This document shows, piece by piece, positions 1 through 11,884 of a DNA stretch of 64,000 bases (position 1 is its first letter; the number at the start of each line of letters is the position of its first letter). Origin of the DNA: Tolypeutes matacus (taxonomy: Eukaryota; Chordata; Mammalia; Cingulata; Chlamyphoridae). Made by a program: the position numbers and the translations under genes. The DNA lies in the NCBI GenBank assembly GCA_026826555.1, contig JAKSZT010053887.1:66247948-66311947 (forward strand), given 5' to 3'. The notes beneath the pieces were generated by a model. The model was given only the letters and a program-made list of their open reading frames with translations, had not been told where the DNA came from and made no database searches.

Positions 1-289
1 AGTGACTTCACAAAACCAAAAGCTGTCAGCCTGCCCCTGAAGGAGCAGCCTGTCTCCTGGGGGCAGGCAGATAGACAGTGACCACCTGCATCCATCTCTG
101 ACATCCATCCTGGTTTTGCCTGCCCCTGATGATGGTGGCAGTTGAAGAACCCCCCGAGGGAGTGGGCATGGGGAGGAGTCTTGCTATCCCTGCCCTGAAC
201 CATCCCCCTCCCCCCACAGTGAAGTCCCAGCTGCCTAAAGTATAAGCAGCCCACAAAGCAAAGCAAAGCAACTGATGCTAAATGAATGT

Positions 290-345
290 TCCATGAAGTG
301 GTAGAAAGAATATGGGACTTGGAGTCAATCATTCCTGGATTCAAA
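290..345 (+). repeat. MIR fragment
   Basis: The order 'gtggtagaaagaatatgggacttggagtca' then 'ctggattcaaatccca' follows the tRNA-derived head of MIR, including the B-box-like part. Sequence identity is modest, as expected for this ancient SINE. Boundaries are approximate. Confidence 0.55.
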
Positions 346-1257
346 TCCCAAATACCCACTCACAGAAGAGCCAGTTGCCTTTAGGGAGGCTGCTGAGGTT
401 TTCTGTGCTTTGAGCAGTATCTAGGAGCAAGGTCTTGATTCTTTAGTGCAGACATTTAGAGAGAATAAGGGCAATATTGCAGGGCCTGGATTACGGCCCC
501 TTCCCTTCCTTTGTCATCAGAATAGGAATGGGCTGCTGGCCTGTGCTCCTCATTCCCACAGAGGTGCTAGGAATGGTTTTAGCTGGTGTCCCTGGGAGCT
601 GAGCTCAGAAGTGAGCCTTTCAGAAAGGAAGTACAGTATCCTTTTGGGAGCTGATGACCCTCTGTGTGGTTGAGTCCTTCTGTCTGGTCAAGGAGGTTGG
701 GTACCAACCTCAGAGGCCAATGAGGCAGCTCGCCTGTAAGCAGCTCTAATGTTACCATGACAACCAAGAGACAAATGTGAGGGGAGGATGCTGAATCCCT
801 CTAACTGTGCTTTAAGGTTCTGGGTGCTCTGCTGGCACATTTGTTTTCTGACCATGAGCTTTTGATTTTTAATGTCTCTTTAAAACCAAATTCTCCTCTT
901 CTTCCTAGTTTGGAGTAGGAAGTTTCTCTTGTGCTTTGAAACTGAGAGAGAAATTATGGCTGGCTTTAAAGCCCTTTGGCTGCTGGAGAATAAGGAAAAG
1001 GTACCTACTGTAGATGCTTCCTCAGAGCTGGCCTGGCCTGTGTGGGTGATGAAGGGGCAGCATGGTGGCTGTTTCAGGGAAAGAGGCCTGGTGATGGCCT
1101 GGCATGCGTGAGGACTATGGAACCTGGGCACAAGGGCCAAACGAGGTGCCTGTGAAGGCCCAGGGCTTAAAATTAGGCTGCCACCAGTTGATGTTGACAG
1201 AGGACCAAGAGAAGCACCTTTACTCCACTTGGAAAGAGTTCTCCACAGGGAAGCAAA

Positions 1258-1440
1258 GTTGCATTTGTCAAATGCCCACCCTGTGTCAGGCTCTGCTGGA
1301 TATGATGCCCGTTTTGTTCTGTGGTGGAAGCTTGTGATGCCCAGGCAGCAGGTACAAGGACTGAGGCTCAGAGGGAAGAGGCTACAATTTGAACCCAACA
1401 GGATGGAGTGGCCAAAGTCCGGTCTCCTTTCAGCACACAG
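1258..1440 (-). repeat. MIR fragment, antisense
   Basis: On the plus strand it runs from 'ccctgtgtcaggctctgctgga' through 'ctgaggctcagagggaagagg' to 'aatttgaaccc'. That is the order of a reversed MIR: 3' tail, core, then tRNA-like part. It is diverged and interrupted. Confidence 0.55.
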
Positions 1441-1784
1441 TGATAGGTCCAGAAGGAGGAAATACCATCTCTCACCAAGTAAATATAGAAAACAGCTACT
1501 TGTCTGACAACCAAGGCTTGAGCTGGGATGATCTCATATTACCTTGGTACATTTAGCAAGAGTCTAACCTGTAGAAGAGTCTTTTCCCCCAGCCTGCAAG
1601 GTGGCCAGGGCCACTGGCCTCCAGGTGACATGATTGGGGGTTGGTGGTCTTAGGAAGTTCTCCTTGCTGAGACCCTCCCTCTCACACCCTCAATCCTAAG
1701 TTACCAGTGTACCTCTTAGGTTTAAGCATCGTTCACTCCATCATCGTATGGAATGCAAATTCTCTGGAAGCAAAAGGACTCAGG

Positions 1785-1865
1785 ACCTAGGACTGTCTAT
1801 GCCAATCACTTTCCCTTTCTGAGACTCCCCAGTTGTCTGCTATAAAATGAGGAGTTGTCCTTGAA
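1785..1865 (+). repeat. MIR 3' portion
   Basis: The string 'actttccctttctgagactcc...ctgctataaaatgaggag' matches the MIR core-to-tail motif (cttaacctctctgagcctcagtttcc...tctgtaaaatgagg). The 5' tRNA-like half is missing. Confidence 0.5.
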
Positions 1866-3029
1866 AAGCTCTCAGGTGGCTTCCTGCTCAGGGAGCTTCT
1901 CTTTCTAGGATTTGCAGCCAGGAGATCCTTGTTTTTTAGAAGAAATTAAAGCAAATATGGTTTTTCTGAGCTAAATCCACATGCAAAGAAAGTGTTACAA
2001 ATTTGAGTTCTATGATGGCACAGCCAGGACAAAGTGGGGGAGGGGGCCATCTCTGCACACAAACTCTGGCCAAGTAGGGACACTCAATGTATTTGCCTAT
2101 CCTTAAGTCTTATAAAGAGATTGGCCTAGATATTTCCTGAGTGTGGAAGGAATGTTTGCAGTTCTTTGGGAGGGCCTTGAAGCCTGACCCTGTCAGATGA
2201 CAGGCAGTTGGGGAAAGGCCATCCCTCACACTTCCAGGATGAAAGCCTTCAAGTTCAGATGCTGGAGAAGAAGCCTAGTCATGGAAGGTCAGGATAAACC
2301 CTGGTCTTAACTCTGACTGAGGCAGAGACCTCCAGGAGCCACTCCAACCCACTGCACCTTAACTCCTTACTAAGAGAACCCCACTCGGTGGGTGTCATGT
2401 TCTCATACTCTCTGCAGATGTGGAGGAACCAGTCTTGGTTAATGAAACGAGGACAGCACTTGTGGGGCAGAGCTTCTAGAAGAACTCCTTAAAAGAAGGG
2501 TAGATTCGGCTGGCTTAGTCCCCTTCTTCCCATCTGAAACTCAGATGAAAAATTGGAGGTAAGGCAGGCATCTTGGGCCATGAGGTAGCCATGAAGAAAA
2601 GGAAAAGAGAGTTGCAGAAACCTAGATCCTGGTATACTTGAGTTGCTGAAATGATGTCAGCAACTGCCTATCTTTAGACTTCTCATGAGGAAAAAGCAAA
2701 GTCTTTAATTTGTTTAAGCCAAAATTGGTGAGAGTAGGGATTGCGGTCTTTTACTTGTGGCTGAATCCAGACAGGAGCCCACCACCATATTCCTAGAATA
2801 GCTAACATCTTGACTCTACAGATTGACAGCACTGGAGTTCCTGGGGCTAATTTTTCACTTTATCATTGTGTGGTAGGGAGAGTGGAGGGCAACTCACCCA
2901 CTGTCACAGCCCATTAACAACAAAGCTCCAGCTCAAAGCCTGCCCAGCATTGAGTAGTGCCAACCAGTAGGTGCAGAGATCTACCTCTACTTCTGGGACT
3001 AACTTCCTGAATTCACTGGAGAACCAGGA

Positions 3030-3090
3030 ACTGTTGGAGTCTCAGTTTCCTCACCTGTAAAATGGTCCCAGATGGTCTCTGAATTTTTAA
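3030..3090 (+). repeat. MIR 3' portion
   Basis: 'gtctcagtttcctcacctgtaaaatggtccca' is a clear MIR tail motif. Nothing recognisable lies 5' of it. Confidence 0.55.
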
Positions 3091-3099
3091 TGCACAGAA

Positions 3100-3980
3100 T
3101 ATATTTTTATTAAGACAGGTTAAAATTATATTCTGTATGAAATCTTAGAGCAAGCCACTTCACTCCCGTTTAGACTAATTCTTGATATGCAACGGAGGAT
3201 GTTACTTTTCTTTTCTTCTTTATCAGGTAGTTTCAAGGATAAAATAAGGTTATTCATTAGTATTTTATTTTTGAAGTATACAAATATTAAATATTATTAT
3301 TAGTAGTAGTAAACTGTCTAAATACTGTCATGGTATAATGAACCTATGTTTCAAGTAAGTCCTGACTTCAAACTGATTCATTTGTATGCCTTTACCTTTT
3401 ATCTCTACTTTAATATTCTGTACTTTCTTGTTCTTCTCAACTTAGAACGGGAAATATCTTGGTGACATTTTCTATTCCACTTGAGAAATTATTTGTAAGG
3501 TAGATGAATGATAAACTGCTTTCTAAAACTCTTAATCCTCTGTTTCAGCAGAGCCTATTGTTTCTTATAAAAAAATCATGTTTCCATGGAATCTTTCAAA
3601 GGAAAGCAAACTCTGTTGAGTATGTATTGGGTACAGTAGGCATTGCTATTTACAATTTCACCTGCTATATTTTCATATCTCTATTTATTCTGAACTTAAA
3701 AAAATATATTTTGATTTCAGACTCAGTTGTTTAATTTCTATAATATATACATGTGTACCTGTGCATTATATGGGCATATATAAATGTGTTTATGTATGTG
3801 TTTATAATGTATATGTATTTATAAGTGCATATTATAAATGTCAATTGAAAGTAAGAATTTTTGCCATTTTGAAATGCTTTATTGCTTTTTATGCCTATAT
3901 TACATATAGTATATTTAAAATTGAAGAATTCTGTATTATTTAACTGATAGTGAGCTCTTAGAATTTAAGACAAATAAATT
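3100..3980. other. AT-rich, no gene seen
   Basis: A/T-rich sequence with (ATT/AGT)n at about 3285-3310 and TATA/TGTA-rich low complexity at about 3735-3910. The short open frames here come from this composition and are not supported as genes. Confidence 0.6.
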
Positions 3981-4052
3981 ACTTCAGTTTCTGTGTTTGG
4001 GTTTATTATCTGTAATGTGAGGCCCTCTGGACTCAATGATCTCTAATGTCTC
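3981..4052 (+). repeat. MIR-like 3' tail
   Basis: 'ttatctgtaatgtgaggccctctggactcaatgatctctaatgtctct' resembles the MIR tail that ends in 'tctgtaaaatgaggggtt...tagatgatctctaaggtc'. A second similar tail is at 4655-4716, on the other side of the SINE. Confidence 0.45.
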
Positions 4053-4171
4053 TGATTTTTTTTTTTTTAACTACAAATCTTTAAGAGGTTAGCTCTAAAT
4101 ATATTTATTTTGATTGCATTTTCTTGGGAGCAAATGTCTCCTCTCATTATTAATTCTCATCCTTTTATTTA

Positions 4172-4604
4172 CTGCTTTTGTGTCCATTCACTGGGCAATT
4201 CTCTGTGTCTGTTTCCTGCCCTCTCTTCTCATCCTTCTCCTCCTGTCTTCACCAGGATTCGATCCTGGGAAACTGCGATGTGGGAGAGAGGAACCCTACT
4301 GCCTGCACCAACTCAGTTCCTGGTTTTTCAGTGCATCTTGCCTTGGCTCTCTCTTGTATCACTCTCCTGTTACATCATCATCTTACTGCATGGCTTGGTG
4401 GGGCCTGACGGTGCATCCATGCGCTGGATCTGGGGGGCTCACCTGCTTGCGGGGCCTGGCAGCACACCTGCTCGAGGGATCTGGTGGCCTGTGGGCCTTC
4501 TATATTTTTCTTTATTTTTACTGGGAGGTCCTGGGGATCAAACCCAGGATCCTCCATATGGGAGATGGACGCCCAGTCATTTGAGCCATACCTGCCCCCC
4601 TAAC
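4172..4604 (-). repeat. Composite tRNA-derived SINE (xenarthran type)
   Basis: Read on the minus strand, it starts with a tRNA-like head: an A-box-like 'tatggctcaaatgactggg' and a B-box 'ggtttgatccc' (complement of 4534-4544). A C/G-rich body follows. A second tRNA-like piece (about 4240-4310) has 'ggatcgaatcc' (complement of 4256-4266). The likely TSDs are imperfect: ccttttattta at 4161-4171 and ccttt-attta just after 4604. There is no clear A tail at the 4172 end. Open reading frames across the plus strand here are shadows of this repeat. The head resembles armadillo-type DAS SINEs; the exact subfamily is not determined. Confidence 0.7.
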
Positions 4605-4654
4605 ACCTTTATTTAAAATCCTGTGAAACATTAAGTTAATATTGTCTAGATTTC

Positions 4655-4716
4655 ATCAAAGATCAGTTTTATAATCTCTAAAATGAAGCCTTCTGAAATC
4701 AGTGATCTCTAATATT
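4655..4716 (+). repeat. MIR-like 3' tail, second copy
   Basis: 'atctctaaaatgaagccttctgaaatcagtgatctctaat' parallels the tail at 3981-4052. Whether it is an independent MIR or a local duplication cannot be decided by eye. Confidence 0.35.
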
Positions 4717-4719
4717 ATT

Positions 4720-5095
4720 GAAAAATTGGAAAGTCACTTTGATTAAGGTCATTTTTGTTTGTTTTCTCAAGAGTAAGTCTATTTTCATAGTTTATTTTCC
4801 CACTTTGAAAAATGAATTGTAATTGAGGTATATGTAAACATAAGTGGAAATAGATTTTTCTTCTTTCTTGATAACTTGCTTTGAGAAAGTTTTGGAAACA
4901 ATAGGCGAAAAAAAAAAACACTTTACAAAACTTTGTGAAATATTATGCTAATGATTTCATATAGAAGCACAGGTCCTTGTCTATAAATTACAATTTTAAT
5001 TTTGATTTGGGCTCATAGAAATAGGTACTTGGGATTTTTAATTTAGACTAACAGAAATAAGAACTTGGAATCTGCTGTGTAAAAGTAACTTTATA
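4720..5095. other. AT-rich, no gene seen
   Basis: No recognisable feature apart from short A or T runs (for example the A run near 4910). Short open frames are not supported. Confidence 0.6.
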
Positions 5096-5239
5096 TTTTT
5101 ACCTTTTTATTTTGAAATATTTTCAAATTTACAAGACAGTTATAAAAATAATAAAAAACCCCATACAGAGAACTCTAACATACCCTTGTATTCCCAGACA
5201 CCCAGATCCACCAATTTTAACATATTGCTGCATTTGTTA

Positions 5240-5276
<37 letters not shown>

Positions 5277-5588
5277 CTCTCTCTCTCTGTCTCTCTCTCT
5301 CTGTGTCTATCTATTTATCAATCTATTTCTGAATACTTGAATGTAGGCTGTGTACATCATACTCGTGGAACATGTAACACTACCACGTACATTTCCTAAG
5401 AACAAGAATAATTACTTATATAAACACTTTAAGTGCAGTTATCAAGTTCAAAATGAAATATTGATATAAAGCTTAGAGTTTATATTCCATTTTATTCATT
5501 TCTCACAACAATATCCCTTTAAGCCTTTTTCCTTAGATACCATCTAGGATTATTTATTGCATTCAATTGTCATTATCTCTTTTAGTTA
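5096..5588 (-). repeat. Old L1M-type 3' end, antisense
   Basis: The plus strand carries the antisense of an old L1 3' UTR: 'ttttgaaatattttcaaatttacaagacagtt', then 'cccagatccaccaattttaacat', then 'cctaagaacaagaataattacttatataa', ending in 'ttgcattcaattgtcattatctctt'. A (TC)n run lies inside it. It stops where the poly-T of the next element starts, which suggests the HAL1-type element inserted here. Confidence 0.55.
5246..5303 (+). repeat. (TC)n microsatellite
   Basis: A dinucleotide TC run interrupted by a few G or T bases, inside the antisense L1 3' end. Confidence 0.95.
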
Positions 5589-5589
5589 C

Positions 5590-7250
5590 TCTTTTTTTTT
5601 TTTCAATTTGTGGGAACATATATAAAACATAAACCTTCCCATTCCATGGGATTAATCACATTTACAATATTGCATTACCCTCTCTACCTTCCATTTCCCT
5701 AAACAGAGACCCTATACCCATTATACATTAACTCACTATTCTCCCTGCCCCTTGTCCCTGGCATCCTTTACTCTTAATTTCTGTCTCTATGAAATTGCAT
5801 ATTCACTTTGAAGTTACCATGGGGCTTAAATATAACATGCTCAGTCTATAACAATATTGTTTACTTTGCTACAAACTTAACTTCAGTAGTATACACAAAT
5901 TCTGTTCCGTCACCTTTATGTAGTCACAAATTACATTTTTATTTATTATGAACCCAATATCATTGATTAAGCCTTGATTCTTACACATTTGCCTTTTCGA
6001 TCTTGTAGGAAGTAAAATGAGTTGCAGACCAAAAATACAACAGTACTGATATTTATATTTAGTTATGTTGTTATCCTCACTGAAGATCTTTGTTTCTTCA
6101 TTCAACTATGATCTATTGTCTTTTGTCCTCTCCTTTCAACCTGTAGAACTCTCTCTAGTATCCCCTTTAGGGCTGGTCTAGTTCTGATGATCACCCTCAG
6201 TTTTTGTTTATCTGGGAATATCTTAATCTCTCTCTCATTTTTGAAAGAGTTTTGACAGATACAGAATTTTTGTTTGGCAATGTTTTGCTTTCAGCACTTT
6301 AAATGTTTTCCATTGCCTTCTTGCCTTCTCTATGGTTTCTGATAAGAAGTTGGCATTTTATCTTATTTAGTTTCCATTGTACGTGATATACTTCTCTATT
6401 GTGGCTTTTAGAATTTTCTTTCTATCTTTAGCATTTGATAGTTTGAATATAACATGCCACAGCATGAGTCTATGGGTTTATCCAGTTTGGTGTTCAGTGA
6501 ACATCTTGGAAATGTATATTTATATCTTTGGCTAATTTGGGAAATTTTCAGCCATTATATCTTGGGGTTCCTACAATATGTTTCTTGATACACTTGATGG
6601 TGTCCCACAAGTTCCTCAGGCTGTGGTCACTTTTCTTCATTCTTTTATCTCTTCTCAGACTGATTTGGTCTTATCATCAAGTTCTCTGATTCTTTTTTCT
6701 GCCAGCTTCAATCTGTTGGTGTACCCTCTAGGGAATTTTAAATTTCTGTTACTGGTAATCAGCTCTGTTTGTTTCCTTTTCATATTTTTAATCTGTCTGT
6801 TGATATTCTTTTTGTGGTCATCTATCACTTTCCTGATTTCCTTTAGTTATTTGCCCATGTTTTCCTTTAGCTATTTGATCATATTTAGGACCATTTTTAA
6901 AAGTCTTTGTCTAGTATATCCCACATCTGGTCCTCCTCACTGATGGTTTTCAATGCTTAATCTCTTCTGCCTAGGCCTTCACTTCCTATTTTTTGTATGC
7001 TTTGTAACTTTTGTTGAAATCTGGAAATTTTGATATTTTAATGTGTTATTGCTAGAATTTAGACTTTGAGGTGTCTGTTCCTTAAGCCTGTATCCAGCTA
7101 GTGTTATGACTTCCTTGAATACCAGGAGATAATAACAAAAAAAGGAATCAAAGATACCCTTCACAGGATTTACAGATTAACCTGTGCAAGTGATTTGTTT
7201 CATTGCTTACCCATATAATGAGTTTAGAGAATAGCTCATTGGCATATTGA
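5590..7250 (-). mobile_element. HAL1-type element (L1 ORF1 without ORF2)
   Basis: On the minus strand the order is L1 5' UTR (about 7250-6950), decayed ORF1 (about 6900-6150), the ORF1-ORF2 linker (about 6130-5800), then directly an L1 3' UTR ending in a poly-A (plus-strand T run at 5590-5602). The ORF1 C-terminal end (...TRPALKG, complement near 6173) is recognisable. The linker is recognised by comparison with the L1 at 15.9-17.1 kb: both contain 'catggtaac'. No endonuclease or reverse transcriptase sequence lies between linker and 3' UTR. This matches 'half-L1' (HAL1) elements, which carry ORF1 only and depend on L1 in trans. Many stops make it non-functional. The 5' border with the next repeat is approximate. 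Confidence 0.7.
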
Positions 7251-7254
7251 GAGC

Positions 7255-8790
7255 CCAAAAACTCGAGTCTCTTGGACATACACCTACAAACTCCAGTACC
7301 AAGTACAGGTTTAAATAGAATGATAGATGAATCATGTGTAGGGAAGACAAAATTTAGTCTAACTCTGTCACTCTCAGGAGCACAAACTCCAAAGTAGGGC
7401 CCACTGGTAAGGCACCAAACTCCGCAGCTATCCGCCCTGATCATAGGACTTGGGTGTCTCCAGAGCCCTCAGGAGCCCCACTATTTGGGGTAGTATCCAC
7501 TTTGGCAGTCTATGAGATCCTTCTGAGATGTTTATAAGCATTACCTGTGGGATTATCTCCCAACTCACTTTGTAGTCTCTTAGCCATATAAACTCATTTG
7601 TCTTCATTTTTTCCCCCTTTTATTTGAGCTCTTTTTCCAGTTGCATTGCTAGTTGGGGCTTGGTAGTAATCCCTTGGTGCCAGGGAGGCTCATCCCTGGG
7701 AGTCATGTTCCACGCTGGAGGGATGGTAATGTGTTTATATGCTGAGTTTGGCTTAGAGAGAGGCCACATTTGAGCAACAAGGAGGCTCTCAGGAGGCAAC
7801 TCTTAGGCACCCCACAACTCCAGGCTAAGTTTCAATTTCAAGAACAAAGTCTCATAAGCAATCATCAATATCGAGGGCCCATCTGTGGACCACCCTCTTT
7901 CGCCAGTCATTGCCTCTGCACTTGGGAGACTGTTGCTGCTCTATTAGAGAATGTGGCAGAGGTTTCCAGTATAGGAATTCAATATTCTTTCTCGGTTATT
8001 GTGTGAGTCTCCACCCACTGTGACAATGCCCCATGAACATCTGAACATTTTTATATACCTTATATATATGCCCAGGTGATTTTCCTCCCATGTATCCCCC
8101 ATTACTGACACCCCACACCAATGAGCCTCCCCTGCCCCAGTTGTAACACTTCTGTGATCCAAAGCTTCTTCAAAAGTGAAGTCTTTAAAATAGCCAAATG
8201 CAATTAATAGGAAAATGAAATAATAATGGTAAATTCAAATATAAGAAATAAAATACATAAAAATTAAAAAAAAAAGAAAAGATTGGGATATTAAAAAATA
8301 ATGAAAAATATTTAAATCTTTTTTTGACATTTTACCTTTCATCACTCCAATATCTGGTGTCCTGTCTGTACAGTGGCATTTTCTTCCATTTATTCCCCAG
8401 TGTCTTAATATTTTTCAGTTTGTTTTCAAAGAAGTTTTAGGTCACAGTAAAGGCCCATGCAGAATACAGGGGACTCTCATATTCCCATCATTCTCCCTTT
8501 CCTCCTTCCCGTATTAAAATTTTTTTATATGAGGATGGTACCTTTGTTACAACTGATATACAAATAGTGAAATATAGCTACTAAACATGGTCAAAGGTTT
8601 ACATTATGGTTTACATTTTAGACCATACACTTTTACACTTTTATAAATTTTGATGATATTTAACATAGCCTGTGTCCATCATTGTAAGATCATGTAGAAC
8701 ACTTCCCTTGTCCACTAAATACCCCCTGTTTCATCAATTCTATTCCTCCCTCCTCCTCCCTTCGAGGTCAATTACTTCTTAAAAATAACA
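7255..8790 (-). repeat. Long lineage-specific interspersed repeat ('X'), fragment
   Basis: A continuous block I recognise as a long repeat seen in xenarthran DNA. It runs through 'cacaaactccaaagtagggcc', 'ttagccatataaactcatttg', 'gggaggctcatccctgggag' and 'ttgagcaacaaggaggctct'. An A-rich patch lies at 8210-8310, and a further section at about 8330-8790 contains 'ttttcaaagaagttttaggtc'. Positions 7550-7860 recur inverted at about 57190-57500. The orientation given assumes its poly-A end corresponds to 56935. I see no preserved reading frame, and I do not know its Repbase name or how it moves. Confidence 0.5.
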
Positions 8791-9809
8791 AATATAATGA
8801 GAATTGATTGATTTTCCAATGTTTATTTCTGATTTGGTAATGATCAGAGATAGAAACAAGGAATTCAAAATAAAAATGCAAGACCAACTAAATTTTTAAA
8901 TTCAAGATCAGGCTTATTTGATTCAAGATCAAGTTTAAATTCAAATTTCCTTTGGTTTGAAAGTTAAAAATCATGCCAGGAATCATTCTACATTTCCATC
9001 CCTTGACCATGAATTTTATATTTCTCCAAGGCATTATAATTCCATTAGGCAAGAAATGATATTTTGAGCCTGCTATCTGGATACTAGGGTACTCCTTGCT
9101 AATGGCTTGGCAATTGTTTCCAGACCTTTTCAGTGAAAAAGCTAGGAAATATATATGATTTCAAAGATTAGGTATGATAAGAATTATACTATTATTTCCT
9201 CCTAAAATTTAGGATTGAAAGAGTTTACTTATTTTTAATTTATTATTTAGAAACTTTTCTCTTATTCTAAAATTCTTAGTTCCTATATGTCAATGTAATT
9301 ATTTATTTGATGTACTTATTTCAGAATAAAGATATCAAAATTATAATTAACAAGATTGCTAAAAGATATTTCAGTATTTTTCTAGTTTTCTTTATCCACC
9401 GGCATGTAAAATCAAATTACTGCTCTTTAAATTCACTTAAAGTATTTTCTTTTTATATGATAAATCCACCAACTCAGTTTTATTCATTTTATTTTGTTCT
9501 TGGTTTTTAGGAATTATTTTTTCTATTTTGATTTAATTTTGTTTTAAAATTATGCAAAATTTTACATGCCTCCAAATTAAAATCTATAAATCATAACATA
9601 TTCAGAAAAATCATGCTCCCATCATATTCTCTGGATCTCATTTTTGTCCTTCCTATAACTGTTTTCTTGGTTTAATGGCTTATTCTCCCATTTTTAAAAG
9701 TTAAAGCACACATGCATAATTTAAAAGATCTATTTCTTAGAATTATTGTTACCATAAGTATGTTTTAATGATTTCAATACCTTTAAATTTTTATTTTATT
9801 ATAGCCATC

Positions 9810-9860
9810 AGAATCCCATAAATCTCATAATTGCTATAGATGACAATAATTCAACAAAAG
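9810..9860 (+). repeat. ~50-bp segment shared with 22461-22513
   Basis: 'ctcataattgctatagatgacaataattcaacaaa' aligns with 'ctcataatcgctgtagatgacaacaattcagcaaa' in the second copy, about 80% identical by eye over 50 bp. Flanks do not align. The source family is unknown. Confidence 0.6.
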
Positions 9861-10599
9861 GAGATTTCTTCTGGAAAAATAGAGACCCTAAATGTAGACA
9901 TATCATATGTAATGTATTCCATACATAATGCAGATAAGTTGTTTTAAGAACTAAAACTGTCTAATAAAACTAATAATCAAACACAATCACTTTGCTTTTG
10001 ATCTAAAATTAATCTATGTGTTTGTGCATGTGAATTTATTTGGAACTAATAAATGCTTTTTGTTCCATTGTATGGTATTTGTCATAGTGCCTGGCAAACT
10101 AATACACTGGTATTTGAGTTCACTTGAGTAAAAGAGAAGAGCTTTGGGTTGTTATGACATCATTTAAAGAAAAGTATGGTATATTTTGAAAGAGAAAAAT
10201 AATCTGGATATGTTCATATTTTAATATTAGAATTTTTTCTCATTATTATATAGTCATAAATATGTATGTATATTTATAAAATAAATATATTTTTACATAT
10301 TTTTAAATTGGTATGACCTCTAGAGAATACTTAAGAACCTAGCACAAGTGGACCATGTAGAAATTTTCTTATTTTGCAAATAATGAATGTAAATTTCAGA
10401 AATTATAAAGATATTATGAAGATAAATACTGTAATGATAAAAACATATAAAATCATAAAATCCTTAATTTTGTTTTCTACCATGCCATCTCTATCATATA
10501 TGCACTGGGGGGATCTATTTCTCATCATGTGATATATCATATTTGATACAGCATCTTGAATCAGTTCTGTGCATTACTCCAATCAATAAATATGTAATC

Positions 10600-10790
10600 A
10601 ATACCTTCAAAGTTATTAAAGTAATTGTGCATACAACATCTTATTTTGTGTGTGCTGCAACCTTGAGATGTAAGATTAGTGACCCCATTTGTTAAATGAG
10701 GAATTCAAGAATCAGAGAGTTTATGTGCTTTCTCCAAGCTCTCATAATCCTCACATTCAGGGATTTTTATTCCAAAAAAAGCATCCTTTT
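10600..10790 (-). repeat. MIR fragment, antisense
   Basis: The run 'cttgagatgtaagattagtgaccccatttgttaaatgagg', then 'aatcagagagtttatgtgctttctccaag', is the reversed MIR pattern (cccattttacagatgaggaaactgag...taagtgacttgcccaag). Confidence 0.55.
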
Positions 10791-10839
10791 TACTAAATTA
10801 CAATCTTCAATATCATATTAAATTAACCTATTAGTTGAG

Positions 10840-10960
10840 TCATTAATTCAACAAACATTTATTGAACACCGGGTTGTACTAATTAAGCTGAGAAGTAAAA
10901 TAAACAAAAACAATGAAAACACAAAATTACAAGATGACTCCGTTTCTGTTCAACAAAAAT
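10840..10960. repeat. L2-like fragment
   Basis: 'attcaacaaacatttattgaacaccgggttgtacta' is the familiar L2 3'-region motif (ttcaacaaatatttattgagcacctactatgtgcc). Quickly decays downstream. Confidence 0.45.
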
Positions 10961-11884
10961 GCACACTATATACAGAAATTAAAAGGGTATTATTCATTTT
11001 GATGAGCAATGTTAATTAATCAAGTACCTTAGTAATTAGTTCATTTGCTGACATAAACTTTTTGTAATATCAAATGGTAACTCAGGAATTATCCTGAGCT
11101 AGCCCAGTGCTAAATAACTTGCTTGTTTTTGCTTTATTTGGTGTTTATGAATGTATGTATATAACTAAACACAGCAGCTAGCACTTTGAGAAAATTATTA
11201 GTAGTTACTACAGTAATAATGAGAATTATTAACAATGCATATATGCAATAATGAAAAATTTTCTTAGTTAAGTAGAGTAACCTGAGTGAAAATTTTTCAC
11301 AGGGAAGTTATTTCCTCTCTCATCAAAAAATGCTATTGACAATTCAAGAGGTCAAGTAAGCAACCACTGTGAAATGAGTTGAAAGGATTATTGGAATAAT
11401 TCATTATTTGCATATTTTCTTACTGAAGGGCAAAATTTTTTGAACTTTAATGAATGCCATACTTGACTTTGAAATTTACAACTAATTTCCCAGTTATGAG
11501 ATATACAGATTCTGATTCAGAATCTCTTTTTCAGTAGAATATAATGTACATTTAAATGAATGCAAGGAAAAGTTGTTGCCTGTATAATATATGGGGATCC
11601 TTTTTGTCACTTTGCTTTTCCAAATTTAATGTTAGGTCCCACCTTCATTTTCAATACTGTTTCATCATTTCCTTTTTTTCAAAAATTGTACTCTTCATAA
11701 GTATCATGCTTGGTTCTAGGTACTCACTTTGCACTCAATTCTAATTTGGTATCTAATTCAAAGTAGTTATATGACTATGGACAAGTTGTGTAACTATTAT
11801 AATACTTTCTTCTTCTGTAAAATGTTTTCTTTTTTTAAGTTCTCAAAAATTTATTTTAAATAAATGTATTTAGGGAAAAGTATT

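Larger units (their letters stand above)
1..3100. other. GC-richer unique sequence, no gene seen
   Basis: This stretch is less AT-rich than the rest of the window. All open frames are short (up to 172 codons), overlap on both strands, and show no domain or known protein. I see no convincing exon with flanking splice signals. The only recognisable pieces are short MIR relics, listed separately. It could be intronic or flanking DNA of a gene outside the window, but nothing in it shows that. Confidence 0.6.
8791..11884. other. AT-rich unique sequence, no gene seen
   Basis: Very AT-rich sequence with no open frame worth calling. It contains an antisense MIR and an L2-like piece, listed separately, plus a roughly 50-bp segment shared with position 22461. 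Nothing else is recognised. Confidence 0.6.

Noticed and set aside
880..1507. Open frames of up to 172 codons on both strands
   Set aside because: Low-complexity residues, no domain, overlapping frames on both strands and a MIR inside. No exon or promoter evidence.
4110..4616. Three overlapping plus-strand open frames of 76-168 codons
   Set aside because: They lie over the antisense composite SINE; the GC-rich repeat body simply lacks stops.
5112..5399. 95-codon frame with serine/leucine repeats
   Set aside because: It is the (TC)n tract inside an antisense L1 3' end.
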